Shown in pieces: positions 11,400 through 42,246 of a stretch of DNA of 64,000 nt. The stretch is taken from the NCBI GenBank assembly GCA_020137815.1, contig CM035356.1:296001-360000 (forward strand), written 5' to 3'. The number at the start of each line of letters is the position of its first letter. The stretch's first letter is position 1. The position numbers were made by a program, and so were the translations under genes. The notes under the pieces are model-generated. The model had not been told where the DNA came from. It ran no database searches and saw nothing but the letters and a program-made list of their open reading frames with translations. The DNA comes from Hormiphora californensis (lineage: Eukaryota > Ctenophora > Tentaculata > Cydippida > Pleurobrachiidae).

Positions 11400-13430
11400 T
11401 ATTTAGAGTCTGAACCGCAACATGGATGACAGCTGTAATCTATCCTCAGTGTGAGTCCTCTAATATATCCTCCATTATTTACCCATCTCAATTCAATGAC
11501 ATATATCGTTTGTCCAAGTAATACAAGATGGGGACAGTAATACATGCCCTACATAATATACTTTCCTTATCGAGACTTTATGAAGTTGCTGTACAGTGTG
11601 CACTTCATATTGTCCAATGATAAATTGCTAAATACCAACACAAGAGTTATATTAATAAACACAGCACATTTAGAAAATATGAAATAAAGGAGGCGATTGC
11701 GGTGGGGGCCTCCCATTCTCTCAAAGGCAGCAACGAAGTACAGACGCCTCAACACTAATACTACACGGGGTATAACGGGTAATATAAGAGGAGGAATTGC
11801 TGTACAACAACCGAAACTGCGGTTTTGTTTCGAAATTGTCCAAACTAAAGCTGTAATGTTTATATTGAAGGCGTGGCTATTCCGGAAACAACTGAATCTA
11901 AATTGGGCTCCAACTATGGTTCTCAGTATACCATCATGAATCTTCCAAGCTGATGGGTCACTACACACAGCACTATTATCAGAGATTTCACTAAACATCC
12001 ATGAAGGAAAAAGGACTTTCGCTACCAAAAAAAGTCGCTTCTGTCATCTCTACCAGCAACAAGCAAATCACATTAGGAATTTATTTGATTAACCCTCTTC
12101 TCTGCCTGTCTGCTGTACTGGTGTTTCACACACACAAACACTCCCTGGAACACGGTTCTCTGCAGTATCAGTTTATTGCCCAACTAGATAACTCTGTATA
12201 GATGGAACCATGGCCAACTAGTTAGAGAAACTACCAGGTCTTGAGATCAGACCTCTGATCTCAAGAGCTGATATTTGTCACAACAGGGTAGAGGTCTGGC
12301 TAGAGTTCCCCATCCTGACAGAGGCAGTGAAGAATGTGCTGAAAGATATTGACAAGTGCAAATTAGAGGGTTGTAGCAAGTAGTCGGAGTCTGTTGAAAT
12401 CTAGACAAAATTCGTAATAATGAAAGTATATATGGAGAATATTTACATAACTTATGTAGCATGAGTCCGGCATTATATATTGATCTTGGCTAGACTGGTG
12501 ACCATGGGGCAAATGTTAGAATCATGTGTTCAAGAAGTATCCAGCTACGATTACACGTGGGCACCCCGCTATAATTACAGGAAGGTTTATTGGAGCTCGC
12601 ATTTTCTCTGCTATATACATTATACAGCGACTACAGGGAAATTGTTCGAGCTTTGTTGGGAAATTTATCCATTATTTTATCAAATAATTAGTCGCTACAG
12701 TGACAGATATGATTACTATAAGATAGGAAATGTTCCTGGCATGAACTGCAGATCAATACGCTATATATTCGCAATAATTTGCCTTTTTTATTTCTCATAC
12801 AGAAGAAGCTGCAAAGAAAGATACAGAAATAGCCATATTATTCTCCTAGTGATATGATGGACTGTGGGCCACTAAATTGCAATAATTGACGACAAAAGAA
12901 CGAGACAAAAGAACGAGATATGGGTATATTTTAGTGCTATACCGCGTCTAAAAGTATTGTGGGAACAAATTAAGTGGCTTCTGCAGCGGTGAATGGTAAT
13001 TAGATGGCAGTTATAAGTTCCCTACAAGTTGGTACCTGCTGATTAATTTTGTCACAGAAACTAAAATTCGCCAATTAAGCTAACTAAAAAACGGTGATAT
13101 ATTAATCCAAGGGAAAGCGAAAGGGGCAGAAAACATATCAGATGTTCTGACGTTGTGAAAACATCACATACATATCGGCTGTGTTTATCCAACGAACCTG
13201 GGCAACGCAATTAAAGGTTGATTAATTAAACAGGGAACTGGGTATTAGGTAATCTAAAAAAGAATTAGGTCAGCGGCCAAGGGGGTGCTACAAATTGCAA
13301 TGGTAATAAAAATTAACGTGGAGTTTGAAAAGCAGTGTGTTAGTGACTAATGGAGTAATGGACAATGGTATAGGTGAGATATATAGAAGCGTCTCTATGG
13401 CTGCAGGCATAATGACTTGCATTGATTCCC
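11400..13430. other. Intergenic stretch with only weak coding signals
   Basis: Three weak signals were seen. A short ATG frame at 11421 (MDDSCNLSS) is followed by a GTGAGT donor-like site, but I could not find a second exon. A minus-strand frame of 153 aa lies at 11567-12028, and a plus-strand Tyr-rich frame of 125 aa at 12480-12857. None shows a known domain or supporting splice and poly(A) context. Confidence 0.35.
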
Positions 13431-13434
13431 CAGT

Positions 13435-13670
13435 ACATCTTATCCTATCTCTATCTCTCATTCTATCTCCCATTCTATCTCCCATTCTATCTCCCATTCT
13501 CTCTCTCTCTATCCACCCATATATCTCTATCTTCACCTATCTCTATCTCTATCTCTATCTCTCATTCTATCTCCCATTCTATCTCCCATTCTCTCTCTAT
13601 ATCCACCCATATCTCTCTCTCTATGCACCTCTCTCTATCTATATCTTTATCGCCCTCTCTCTCCACGTAT
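13435..13670. repeat. Imperfect CTATCTC/CCATTCTATCT repeats
   Basis: Low-complexity pyrimidine sequence built from tatctctatctc and cccattctatct words in short tandem runs, duplicated in two blocks (about 13440-13510 and 13535-13600). Confidence 0.8.
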
Positions 13671-13780
13671 CCCCACCAGGTTGCCCAAGTTAAGCCACCT
13701 GCAACTGGCTCATGAACTTGCCACTTGGGCCAACTCTACCCCGTTCTAATTGGATCTTCCTTCGCATCCTTAGACTAACT

Positions 13781-13880
<100 letters not shown>

Positions 13881-14503
13881 TGCTGCAGCAGGTCAAAATA
13901 GGTGTGTAAGGTTGCTGCAGAGAAGAGAGAAAGGCACCAATAGAGCGAAGGTGAAGACACGAAAGAAAGGAATAGTGAGGCTGGGTGGATGTTAAATTTC
14001 ACACCCAAAGAGGCACATAGAACTAATGATCTAGGTTGTATTGAGCTAATTTTAGAAAGGGCCACCATTAACAGTTTGATACATCTGTTCAGACTCACTC
14101 GCGCCAATTTAAGATCAGTTGCAGAAGATTGGAAATTATAAATATAGCAATGGTACTCAAAGGGCACCACATGAAAGATCAAGCAACAGTTTAGTAGCCC
14201 CCATAAATGAAATGTTACAACAAGAGAAGACACATCTCTCATGTAGAGCTTCACAAAATGTAACGGACTCAAAAGCGTGTGACATATCTCATGGGACTGC
14301 TTGCTAATGGGAATGGAAGATTCTTGTTATACCATTAACCTCAATCTGTATGGACATCCTGGACCCACTTACCTTGTTCTATCTGTAAAGGAGAACAAGA
14401 ACCCACCAGATCCAAGCACTAATACCCCATCTTCATGTTATGAACATATCCCACATATATACAACTGAAGTCTGAACTTCAAGTTCTAGGAGATCTCTTC
14501 TTG

Positions 14504-15653
14504 AGCTACAGTTCTGAGACAGCTCTCTGCAGCTCAACTACAGTTCTGAGACAGCTCTCTGCAGCTCAACTACAGTTCTGAGACAGCTCTCTGCAGCTCC
14601 ACCTCAACTAAGTTCTGATACAGACTCCTCTGCAGCTCAACTACAAGTGTCTGAGAACAGGCTCTCTGCAGCTCACCTACAGTTCTGAGACGAGCACGTA
14701 TTTACACGCGCCAACTACAGTTCGAGACATGCCATCTGCAGCTCAACTACAATCTGAGGACCAGAGACTGCGCGCTCAACTCAGGTTCGATGGAGACAGC
14801 TCCTGAAGCTTTCAACTACGTTGTGGTGGACCGAGCGCGTCTCTGCGTCTCAACTACAGTTTGAGACCGATCGCTGCAGCTCAACTACGTTCTGAGCCAG
14901 CTCTTGCAGGCTCAACTACAATCTGAGACAGCTCTCTGCAGACCAAACTTACAGTTATGAGGACAGCTCTCTGCAGTCAACTACAGTTCTGAGGACACAC
15001 TCTTGCAGCTCAATACAGTTCTGAGACAGCTCTTTCTGCAGATCCGCTCCAGTCTGAGACAGCTCTCTGTGCAAGTCAAACTACAGTTCTGAGACAGCTA
15101 TGCAGCCAACTATATTCTAAGGGACAGCTCTCTGCAGGCTCAAACTTACAGTTTTCTGTTGAGTACAGACCTCTCATGCAGCTCAACTACAGTTCTGGAA
15201 ACAGCCCTCGCCAGCTCACTACAATTCTGAGACAGCTCTCTGCAGCTCAACTACAGTTCTGAGACAGCTCTCTGCAGCTCAACTACAGTTCTGAGACAGC
15301 TCTCTGCAGCTCAACTACAGTTCTGAGACAGCTCTCTGCAGCTCAACTACAGTTCTGAGACAGCTCTCTGCAGCTCAACTACAGTTCTGAGACAGCTCTC
15401 TGCAGCTCAACTACAATTCTGAGACAGCTCTCTGCAGCTCAACTACAGTTCTAAGACAGCTCTCTGCAGCTCAACTACAGTTCTGAGACAGCTCTCTGCA
15501 ACTCAACTACAGTTCTAAGACAGCTCTCTGCAGCTCAACTACAGTTCTGAGACAGCTCTCTGCAGCTCAACTACAGTTCTGAGACAGCTCTCTGCAGCTC
15601 AACTACAGTTCTGAGACAGATCTCTGCAGCTCAACTACAATTCTGAGACAGCT
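14504..15653. repeat. 32-bp minisatellite, about 36 copies
   Basis: The unit is AGCTCTCTGCAGCTCAACTA followed by CAGTTCTGAGAC, 32 bp with a PstI-type CTGCAG in each copy. Copies are nearly perfect at both ends (14504-14600 and 15230-15650). Between about 14600 and 15230 they are riddled with small insertions and deletions, unlike ordinary unit divergence. Confidence 0.95.
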
Positions 15654-15860
15654 ATAATTCTAGCTCTTGTCGAGCTAAACCCACAATGTAGCTGGACACT
15701 GTTAATATCATTAAGTTGCGACTCACTTCATAGAAGTATGGCTAAGGCTTCTGCTGCCTCTCTTCAACCAATACTCTCGCTGAAACCCATTAATTTCGAT
15801 CGGGGCAGTTGCTTACTAACTCACTAGGTTCATAAGAAAACTGACCTGAACCCAATTGAA

Positions 15861-17930
<2,070 letters not shown>

Positions 17931-18075
17931 TGCTCAAAGACAACCTCATGGCATTAGGTGTGATCAAGGCTCTTAGGTCCTTTATCTTCAATCTCCTCAT
18001 ATCTCCTGGCGTTTGGCACTCACGATCTCATCGAGCTCTCTCATCGAGATAGGAGAGAGATCTCCGATGCTCGCA

Positions 18076-18110
<35 letters not shown>

Positions 18111-18129
18111 CCCTCTCTCCACCAAGGTT

Positions 18130-19650
18130 CCTTATTCTTCATACTCGAGAGATAGAGGAGTTTGCCCTTTGAAAGTTGGCGCCTCCCCCCCCCCTCGGCC
18201 CTCATGTCCCCACCACTAGTCTAACCCATTAATGGGGGGGGGGTAAGGTGAGGGAAGCATATTAGTTAGGGCGAGGAAGGAAAAAATAAGGACAGTACTC
18301 TTTGTCTGATATTTCCCTAATTCTTTCATTCTCCTGTTGGGAAATGAACATGGAGAGGTCAAAGCATTCGACCAGACGAGAATGAGAAGCACCAGACCAG
18401 AATGGGAAGGATACATGTTTAATCAACATTGGCATTATATTGAAGCTCAACATGGAGTAGTTGCGTGGAATTAAAAGGTCTTTATGTCTTATTTATACCC
18501 CCGTGAAACAGTGAGAACTATATAATTTTGGTGCGTGATGTCATTAACAAGCAAATCTTAATGTTTTGTACTGCAAAATAGTCCTCTCATGGGAGTAAAG
18601 GTGTTGTTTTCGTTACCCAAAAGCCACGAAACTAGAGCATAATTAGACTGATTTGTAGTCACCAAGTCAGAGATGGTCAAGTCGGAGGAGAGGTATTTCA
18701 TTCGGGGGAAGAGTGGCCGGTGGGCTCCCAGTGGGCTTTTGCTTTTCATTACAACCTGGAACGGCGAGTTTAATTATAGCGAATAAAAGTTAAACATTAA
18801 TTATGGGAATTGTTGGTAATGGAGATATAGGGATAGGTCACTACACATGTATATCGCAGCTATTAGCTGTTCATTTCCTGATTACCACTATTCCGGTGTG
18901 TGGTATTGGATCCATTGTTCATGACAGTGTCATGATATCACATATTAACAGAGTTAATTAATGTTCAACCACCATCTGGCGTGTTATAACACCTGACGGT
19001 TTCTCTTTAGTTCACTTTTTGAGTAGCTGCAAATAGTTTCCTGTCATTTTGGTTCCCTCTCTATATTATCTATTATATTTCTCTAGAGTCAAGATCTCCT
19101 TCTCTCTCTCGATCATCATCAATATTATTTTCTTCCATCTACTTCCTTCACCCACCTACATAACTTTTCATCTTAATTCTGTCTCGCCAGCTGCCAGCTC
19201 CAGCTAAAGACGTGTTCAACAGCTATAACTGGCCACTCCATCCTCTGTGCAGCTGTTAGTAATATCTCTCTCTCTCTCTCTCTCTCCTTCGATAGTACAT
19301 CTTCTGTTTATCATTCTTATTTTTATATTCTGTGTTCCCATTTCCATGCTCTATTCACCCTTACTTTCAGAGAATGAGTTTGTCGTTATTCTGTTTAAAT
19401 CACTACTCTTGTTTACCTATTCTATGTGGGCCCTATGACACCTTTGTTCCCCTCCCCCTTTTTACCAACAGCTCCCATTTTTACCACCTCTCTCTCCCCT
19501 ACTCAAGTCCACTTCTTGTCGTTGTGTTATATGTTTGAAACTCATCTCTACTTATCAAACATCTGGTCCACCCATTTGTTATACCACTGTCCCCCATAGT
19601 GTCCCACGTGACCTATTCATAGTAGCTGTCACGTGACCAATAGTACTATA
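18130..19650. other. Intergenic region upstream of the secreted-protein gene
   Basis: No gene is recognised. It contains homopolymer runs of C and G near 18188 and 18235, a (CT) tract near 19265-19287 and otherwise AT-rich single-copy-looking sequence. GTCACGTGACC-type E-box palindromes occur near 19605-19665, just before the next gene, and are candidate promoter elements. Confidence 0.35.
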
Positions 19651-19708
19651 GGTACTGCACGTGAGGTGTGCCCCTGTTCAATGTCAGGGAGGTACCATTA
19701 GTACCAGT

Positions 19709-22254
19709 ATGTTTGTGTTATTGTTTGGGCTATTGGCTATTTGTAGTGGGCTACCCTTGGAAGAGAATGAACCTGTGGTAGACGTGGCTGAACGTGATTG
19801 GCAAGATCGTTTTGGTAAGTCGACAAAGTTGGTGTTATTGATTAGAAACAGCTTGGTATGCATAAACATACTGCTAGATTGGTGCATACCACCCTATAGT
19901 AACGAATGCAGTGTTTCGTGAACACCAGTGAATATCAGGGAATCTTTTGCAATGAAACTATAAAACCTGGAAATTAAAAATTATTCTGCACAATAACTCG
20001 TACTGGTATTGAAACAAGGGCTGGCTATAAATGTTTTAATTGAGGTGCCAACGAAGTTTAAACTAAACCAGTTGCTTTGTCGGTTTTGACTGGAATTACT
20101 ATTCCACCACAAGGGAGAAACTAATTAACATGGGGTCAAGTTTTAATGAAAACTAATAATCACCCTCGCCGCATTGGACCCCGTTTTGGCCCACTTTTTA
20201 TTCGACAGAAAGAGGGGAAATGGAAAAGAAAGTTTGAAACCACGTATGCATTTTAAAATTGAGATACCGTCTATTTTGATCCGTGGTTTTGTCGGAGTTA
20301 ATAAGTCGGAGTCTTAGTCTCGACTAGTTTAGATTAGAATTCCCAGAATAAAGAAATTTAGAGGATGAATATTAAGTATCCAGTCTCTCTCTTTCTCATC
20401 TCTTTCTCCCCCATCTCCCTCTCTCTTCATACCTCAGATCACTGCAGGACAGATTGCACTAAGGTCATATGCTCCAGTGAGTGATTACGTTGGCAAATTC
20501 TTGTGGCAAATAAAAAGTGACTCCAGAGTGAGAGATGGACACTTCCATTTGCTCCTTTCTGGTGGTAGTTTGCCTTCTAGTGGGTTCGCCAGCCCTGGCG
20601 GGATTAGGCACATATATCCCCGGGCAGGGAACACAACACTATTCCCATGAGTATTTATACTGCAGGTTAGTGACATGAGTCGAACAAAGAACAATAGTCT
20701 TAAAGTTGTATTAATATTTTCTTAATAGACACTAATTTTGCTTGCCTAGCTAGACTGCGTTTATAAATGTAAAGGAGGGTTAGAACATAACAAAATTTTG
20801 CCAGACTTCCGAGTCTTGTTTTGGGAAGGTCTGCTAGCAATTAGTTCATAAGGAAACTGCAATGTTTGGTATTTTATTCTTAGGAGACGTCCTGACGGAT
20901 CAATTGAACTAAGTAGAGAGGTTGGGAAGTAGTTGAAGTAGGGAGGTTGTTGGCGTGCCCTGAAAGATAAAAATATGGTCCTCACATGGAGAAAAAGGGC
21001 GTGGAGGGAGCAAGAGCAACATAGCATTACAAATTACTAAACTCAATTGTAATTGAAACATGATGTTGTAATCACTCATCCGAATCTTTGAAAAGTTTTC
21101 TGCAAACATCAACAAGAGTTTCAATGATTTGGGAAAGGAGGGCGGCAGGACATTATATAATTATGTGTGCCCCCTTATATCTAGACAACTTTGTTTTCTG
21201 GCCCAGCCTCTAGATACTGCAGGGGTATAACTGATTCTCTACACTTGCTAACCCCAGCCTCCCTAGTCGCTTCAGAGGTATGTGATGTGACGCTGTTAAA
21301 GAAGCGCTATGGCAGTATGAAGGGAAGCTATGTCTGTTGCAGATCGAGGAAACGCTATGATGAGGATGAGGATTACCTACCTCACATTAACATAGGTGTA
21401 TGCCCTTCTTCTGATGTTGTAGGTGAGAATAGAACTTGACAAACAGACAGTTACAAATATACCAAAACAGAAGCATATTAATCATTATTAGCAAACACAT
21501 TTGAAACAATTAAAATTGCATTTCAGCGGTGATAGGAAAGAATAAGGCCGTTACTGTCGAGGAATCGAGGAGTGACCCGAGTGCCACTGATGATAATCCA
21601 GGATTGGGTAAGAACTATATCCCATTATAAACCACCCTCCCTCTTAATTACCCCCGCTTTATACCGGGATGTTGTCCCCCATTATAATTCGGTCAATTTC
21701 TGGTATCAGTGCCCAGTGCCCCAAGTATCATTTATTTGCGTGGCTATTATATCACCCCTCCAAGTTAACTCTGTAACATTATCTTTGTTCTTTCATTTCC
21801 CAATTTGTGTTTCAGATGAGGGAGAGTGTCATGTTTACAGGACCTGGTACAAGAAAGTAGAGTGGAATGGCTGTCTTCCTGGAAATATGATCAAAACCGC
21901 AATGGTTGTACAGGACAAACTCGGATCAGGTGAGATTAATGGAAGTCCTTGTCTGGCGACGCCATACTCTTTAGTGCACTCATTTGAGTGTCTATCCCCT
22001 CTCGTTTTATAGCGCTTCAACTCTTCCCAATGAATATCCACCCTCACTCTACATAATCCTCAGGCTCCTGTCAACTTGTTCGCATCGACCCAGACTGTAC
22101 CATGAAGAATGCCGAGCCCTTGAAACCTGACCACGCCTATTCCTACCAAATCAAACTCCTCAATAACCCTGATACTGATGAAGTTATCAACCTGTTTAAT
22201 GACCTTCCTGGGTGTACGCTGGATGGAGGGGACGTGGTGAAATGCAGCCTTTAA
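19709..22254 (+). CDS. Secreted cysteine-rich protein, five exons, 218 aa
   Basis: Exons 19709-19814, 21258-21422, 21527-21607, 21816-21929 and 22064-22254 join by GT-AG introns, all in phase 1, to a TAA stop. I chose the ATG at 19709 because it opens a clear signal peptide (MFVLLFGLLAICSG, then LPLEENEP); an in-frame ATG at 19661 would add 16 residues before it. The mature part has about ten cysteines in two sections: EVCDV / YVCCRS / GVCPSS, then GECHVY / NGCLPG / GSCQLV / PDC / PGC / VKC. The second section's C...GC...C...C spacing loosely recalls a cystine-knot growth-factor fold, but I cannot assign a family. AATAAA lies near 22590. The all-phase-1 introns would permit exon shuffling. 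It is probably extracellular; its role is unknown. Confidence 0.78.
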
Positions 22255-22259
22255 CTGTT

Positions 22260-23380
22260 GTGTGTGAGGCAGGTCATGAGGACGTCCAATTTACTTGGCT
22301 CTCTGAGTCTACCAGGATGATGGACAACGTGTGTGAGAGATGGGGGGAGGTGTGTGTGGTGCTTGTGTGTGACCATGTTGTAGGGGCACTGTGGCACACT
22401 CACACACAAGTATCACACGCACCTCTCCACCAATTCTCCAAATTGGAATGAGATTTAACAAAGCATTGAAAAACAAGGGAAACAAACTATGAATGTAATT
22501 ATTTTTTTGTAAACACGCTTCCACTGTGTAATATTGATATCTCTAATCTCTTAAATTTTGAAAAGATCAGCTATTTTGTCGTGTTTTGAAATAAATATAA
22601 CAAAACGGTGACCATTTATCAAACGTCACTTCGCCTTGTTGAGTGAGAGTTACTGGTGGGATGAGAACTTGGTATTTTGGTAAGGGGCCAGGCCGCTCTC
22701 CATTTGGTTTTATCTTATCTCGATATCAAACTTTCACGCTGTGGCCAATTTTATTTATTTGTGCCGCGGTTAAGCGCCGCGCAGTAAACTTAGATGGTCA
22801 TGCGCGCGCAAAATCTTGCTGCCAGTTTTTAAACTTTTTTTAGTTTTCTTTTTTCCTTCTTTTTCCTTTCGCCGAGAATTGAGAAAGTTTCTCGGTTCCG
22901 TAAATCACACCATTTCCCGTCCTGCATGTGATTTAAAATTGAAACTTGACGGGGTTTTGGATTGATTTTAAATAGAATAGGAAAATATATTGTCTGATGA
23001 GAAAATTCAGTGACCATTTTTGTCGGGGCGGTCGCGGGTTGAGACTTGAGACTTTCAGTCCATGCCCCAATCCCCATGGTCGTTGGATAAGGCGTTAGAA
23101 GGTTTAAAGACGATGAAGTCTTTGAGGCTCAATCTGGGAGTTTAGGACTAGATAGTATGTCGATGCACTAGAATGCTGGTTTGAGAACTCTGGCGTTTCA
23201 AAACAGGTCACGCAGTGTGCGACATTAACTTTTCCGATGCCCCTCACTGAATTGAACCCGAGCCAAGAGAGAACGATCGAGATCGGGTCTAACATTGATC
23301 CTGCTGGATATATAATATTAACCGTGCTCCGTTTGTTTACTGAATTAATTTCTTTTAGTCGTATGCTGTTAAACGTTGAA
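22260..23380. other. Intergenic region between the secreted-protein gene and STIM
   Basis: It holds the likely poly(A) signal of the upstream gene (AATAAA near 22590) and AT-rich sequence with poly-T runs near 22835. No further gene is supported. Confidence 0.45.
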
Positions 23381-23388
23381 GGGAGGCC

Positions 23389-38909
<15,521 letters not shown>

Positions 38910-39114
38910 AATATCAGGATTTTTATTGTTACTTGTCAGTCAGAGAACAATTTTCCCAAACAGGTCTCTCCCCTTCCCCCTTTCCCCTCTCATTTTGCGT
39001 GTTTTTTTGCTGTGTTGAGAAACTAATGGTAGGAGAGCGATATATTGTTTTGTGTGTTCTGCTGTTGAATTAATTGTAGTGCTTGTTGGTAAACTCCATT
39101 ATAGAGTGCCATAC

Positions 39115-39120
39115 AATAAA
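39115..39120 (+). terminator. Poly(A) signal of STIM
   Basis: AATAAA lies 206 bp after the STIM stop at 38909, followed by TGAAGTGTTTT. Confidence 0.7.
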
Positions 39121-39295
39121 TGAAGTGTTTTCCCGGGCTTTGAGATTTAAACAAAACTGTGCAACTGATGAAACTCACTGTCTCCAGTTCTAGAGCTTTC
39201 TAGTCCGGTGTGTGTGGGTGGTGTATGAAGAGGCTGTGAAGAGTGATTATATATGTTGTTATTCTTCTATATTATTTGGGATTGTACAGTATATG

Positions 39296-39566
39296 ATTAG
39301 ATGACTGGTTAAAATGGTCTATTACTTTTTAGTGCACGAGGCCGAAGGCCGAGTGTTCTAAATACAACAATAATGAACCGAGACCGACAGGTCGAGGTAG
39401 ATCCTTTTACTTAGCTGCCGAGCCTGCGAGGCACGCTAAGTGTAACTACCGAGCGAGCCTGCGAGCTCTGTAGTTGTACTTTTGGGCCGAGCCTGCGAGG
39501 CCTAAAAGTGAAAGAATCTTTAACATTATTGTTGTGTAATAGAGCATGTAAAAGCAGTCATCTAAT
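39296..39566. mobile_element. Palindromic MITE-like repeat
   Basis: ATTAGATGACTG at the left mirrors CAGTCATCTAAT at the right. Inner arms (ATACAACAATAATG and CATTATTGTTGTGT) also pair. The centre carries GAGGCCGAAGGCCGAG and several GAGCCTGCGAGGC palindromes. The exact ends and target duplication are not certain. Confidence 0.65.
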
Positions 39567-39615
39567 TTTATTAGATGATTTTGGAAACAAACTGAGTGAA
39601 AGAGATAAAGATTGA

Positions 39616-39640
39616 GTGAGAGAGAGAGAGAGAAAGAGAA

Positions 39641-39687
<47 letters not shown>

Positions 39688-39865
39688 TGTGCAGTAGTCA
39701 CTACTGCATAGTGCACACGCCCTAACCCTTATCTTTTCTCCCCCTCTGCAACTATAGGTCACGTGATCGTCACGTGATGGCACCACGCCAATGAGCGTCC
39801 TGCATCTGCTTTCCCTCTCTGCCTTCGATTCTCTCTTTTCCTATCTCTCTCTCTCACACACACAC

Positions 39866-39937
<72 letters not shown>

Positions 39938-39950
39938 TCTCTCTCTCTCA
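39616..39950. repeat. (GA)n and (CT)n microsatellites
   Basis: GA tract at 39616-39684 and CT tract at about 39869-39950. They flank a short segment with GTCACGTGATCGTCACGTGA. Confidence 0.9.
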
Positions 39951-40088
39951 CTTAATCTTTATCTCGTTCACTCAGTTTGTAATGTTTGTAATGCTCACAC
40001 TGTGTGCGTGTGACTAGAAAGTGTCTAATTTTTCACATACCACTGCAACGGTATTTTACTTTATAATTACTAGTGTTTTTGCAGTGGT

Positions 40089-40143
40089 CTAAGTTTTCAC
40101 AGTACACTGTAACCGGTGGTCACGGTGTACTGTGAAAACTTAG
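40089..40143. repeat. Near-perfect 55-bp hairpin
   Basis: CTAAGTTTTCACAGTACAC is mirrored by GTGTACTGTGAAAACTTAG around ACCGGTGGTCACG. It is possibly the core of a degraded palindromic element spanning about 40020-40200. Confidence 0.8.
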
Positions 40144-40302
40144 ATAACCGGTTAAAATTGTCTAATACCGTTTATATCGGTTGTTATGTAAAATTTTATT
40201 CAGTTCAGGGAGGATACGCAAAAGATATTATCTGAGATCTGAGATATGATTTCACAACTCAAATGTTGTACTGTTAAATTGTGGTGTGAAGATCTCTGCT
40301 TG

Positions 40303-40544
40303 TAGTAGGAGCGCTTAGATCACTTCCCACCAAGAGTCGCGCGCCACCCCTTTTCCGCATCGTCATAGCTCCTTCATTTCAACTCCAATAAAAAATGACC
40401 CTCAAGTTTTCGAAAGATCTTGTCGAGATCTACAAAAAACTTGAGGGTCATTTTTTGATTCGATGCAAAGCAAAGGAGTGACAGTAGCCTAAGTTTTGTG
40501 TGGCGCGCGACTTTTGCACGTGCATGCTCTAAGCGCTCCTACTA
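40303..40544. mobile_element. 242-bp palindromic MITE, probable 3-bp TSD
   Basis: It begins TAGTAGGAGCGCTTAGA and ends in TCTAAGCGCTCCTACTA. Inner arms GACCCTCAAGTTTT and AACTTGAGGGTC also pair. TTG flanks both ends. A 3-bp duplication would suit a PIF/Harbinger-type element, but 3 bp is weak evidence. Confidence 0.75.
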
Positions 40545-40959
40545 TTGAGCATTGACCTGACAGGAAGATCTCGCCCCACAAATATAATAATCAGGATCTT
40601 ATGAAGGAGATGTGTGTGAGATCAGAAACTAAAGCGTAATAGCAAGGCTGCTGGGTCGTTAATTTATTTGAATGCTATATTGGTGATTTCATATATCCAC
40701 TTTCTCGATGGGGTTTCTCACCGAATCCAGGCGGGTTTGCGAATTTTGGTTGATTTTTTGTGTGTGTAAATTGAGAAAATAAACATCTCTACAGGGTTTC
40801 CAAATCTCTGAATAACAGAGTTTGATTGTTTAGCTTCGTTTTTCTGCAAATCTTGATATGAGACGGGATATTGATTGAAGAGATGCGTGTGTTCGACACT
40901 GAGCCAATAAATGAGGTGTACACTAACAGACATGATGTTTTCTCTCTTTTTCTCGGATA

Positions 40960-42246
40960 AAGCTATATGCGGATGACTCCCAGCTCTATGTGAGTCTGGT
41001 CCCTACGGATTCTACTGGCTGGTCTGAGGCAAAGGTGGATATTGAGGAGTGTTTGGCGAGGGTAAAGAGGTGGATGGTAGGACAGTGGTTAAAATGCAAC
41101 GAGGCTAAGACAGAATTCATCCTGCTTGGAAAGCGCAGTTCGTTAGGTAAAGTCTCTTTTGATCCAGTCATCAGCTTTGGGGGAACGGAAATTTTCCCTA
41201 GTGAATGTAGTGGAACAGATGGTAAAACCCTGGGAATTCTCTTGGATCACAATCTAAATCTCGAACGTCAGGTTAATAATGTGAGGAAACAGTGTGGACT
41301 GGTATTACGGAACCTATGGCAACTACACAAATGTTTTGATGTCACAACAAAGATAATGTTGGTCAAACAATTGATCATTTCGAGGATTGACTACAGTAAC
41401 ATTCTGTATTATGGACTTCCTGGCCGAGTTCTCAGTGGGCTCCAGAAACTCCTTAACGCCTGTGTTCGCTTCATATTCAACATCCATGGGCACCAAGAGG
41501 ATTACATGGAATACTTCAGGAAGTGTCATATTTTACCGATCTCCTACAGGCTGGACTTCAAAGCCTGTCTAATCGCCTACAAGATAGTCTATGGAACAGC
41601 ACCCCGTTACCTCCAGGAAATGGTGCCACTTGATGACAGTTGGGGTCTCTCCAGGACAACAAGGATGACTAATGTTACTGATCCGTACAGATTGAAACAC
41701 CCGAAGATGACCAGTATCAACGCCAACTCTAAGTTGAGACGCAGGAGACTATCGGTATTTCTACCTAATGTTTGGAATGGACTACCCCTTGAGCTTAGGT
41801 CAATCCCCAACATCGAAACCTTCAAGGCCCGCCTGAAAACACATCTCTTCGTTGGTGCATTTGGAGTGGGTGATGGGGAACCCATGGCTGAGTTGTAACG
41901 TTTGTTGTAGTTGTGGGGCCTGCGGGCAATCAGTGTCAACCTCTCTCTAGTCATGTTATTATTTCACTACCTAGTATCCTTTTACCTAGCAGGTGTAAGT
42001 AAAGTGTGTTTTAAATTTATAGCTACAGGTTTATGGGACCAGTTTATCCTACAGTTTTATATGTCCAGTTAATTTAGTCTTACAATATATTGTTCTTTTT
42101 CAACCAGAGTGTTCGTGTGTGTCATATATTTAATCGAGGATATACCGCTCTGATGACTCGACGGAGCATCGCCAATATTTTGACATGTTTCCGTCGGGTA
42201 TGGGCGGTATACAAGCGCGGAATATTATTATTATTATATTATTATT
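40960..42246 (+). mobile_element. 5'-truncated non-LTR retrotransposon (LINE, CR1/Jockey-like)
   Basis: An open frame from about 40960 to the TAA at 41898 starts inside the reverse-transcriptase palm at KLYADDSQLY, whose YADD holds the catalytic aspartates. It continues through the RT thumb to the family-typical end LPLELRSIPN with FKARLKTHLF. The endonuclease and most RT motifs upstream are missing, as expected for incomplete target-primed reverse transcription. About 330 bp of 3' UTR follows, ending in an ATT-repeat tail (42224-42246). The 313-codon frame is intact, so insertion may be recent. The clade assignment is from memory of the C-terminal motif. Confidence 0.85.

Noticed and set aside
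11567-12028. Minus-strand 153-aa reading frame
   Set aside because: No family, no splice or poly(A) context, AT-rich composition; probably chance.
12480-12857. Plus-strand Tyr-rich 125-aa reading frame
   Set aside because: No recognisable domain or flanking gene structure.
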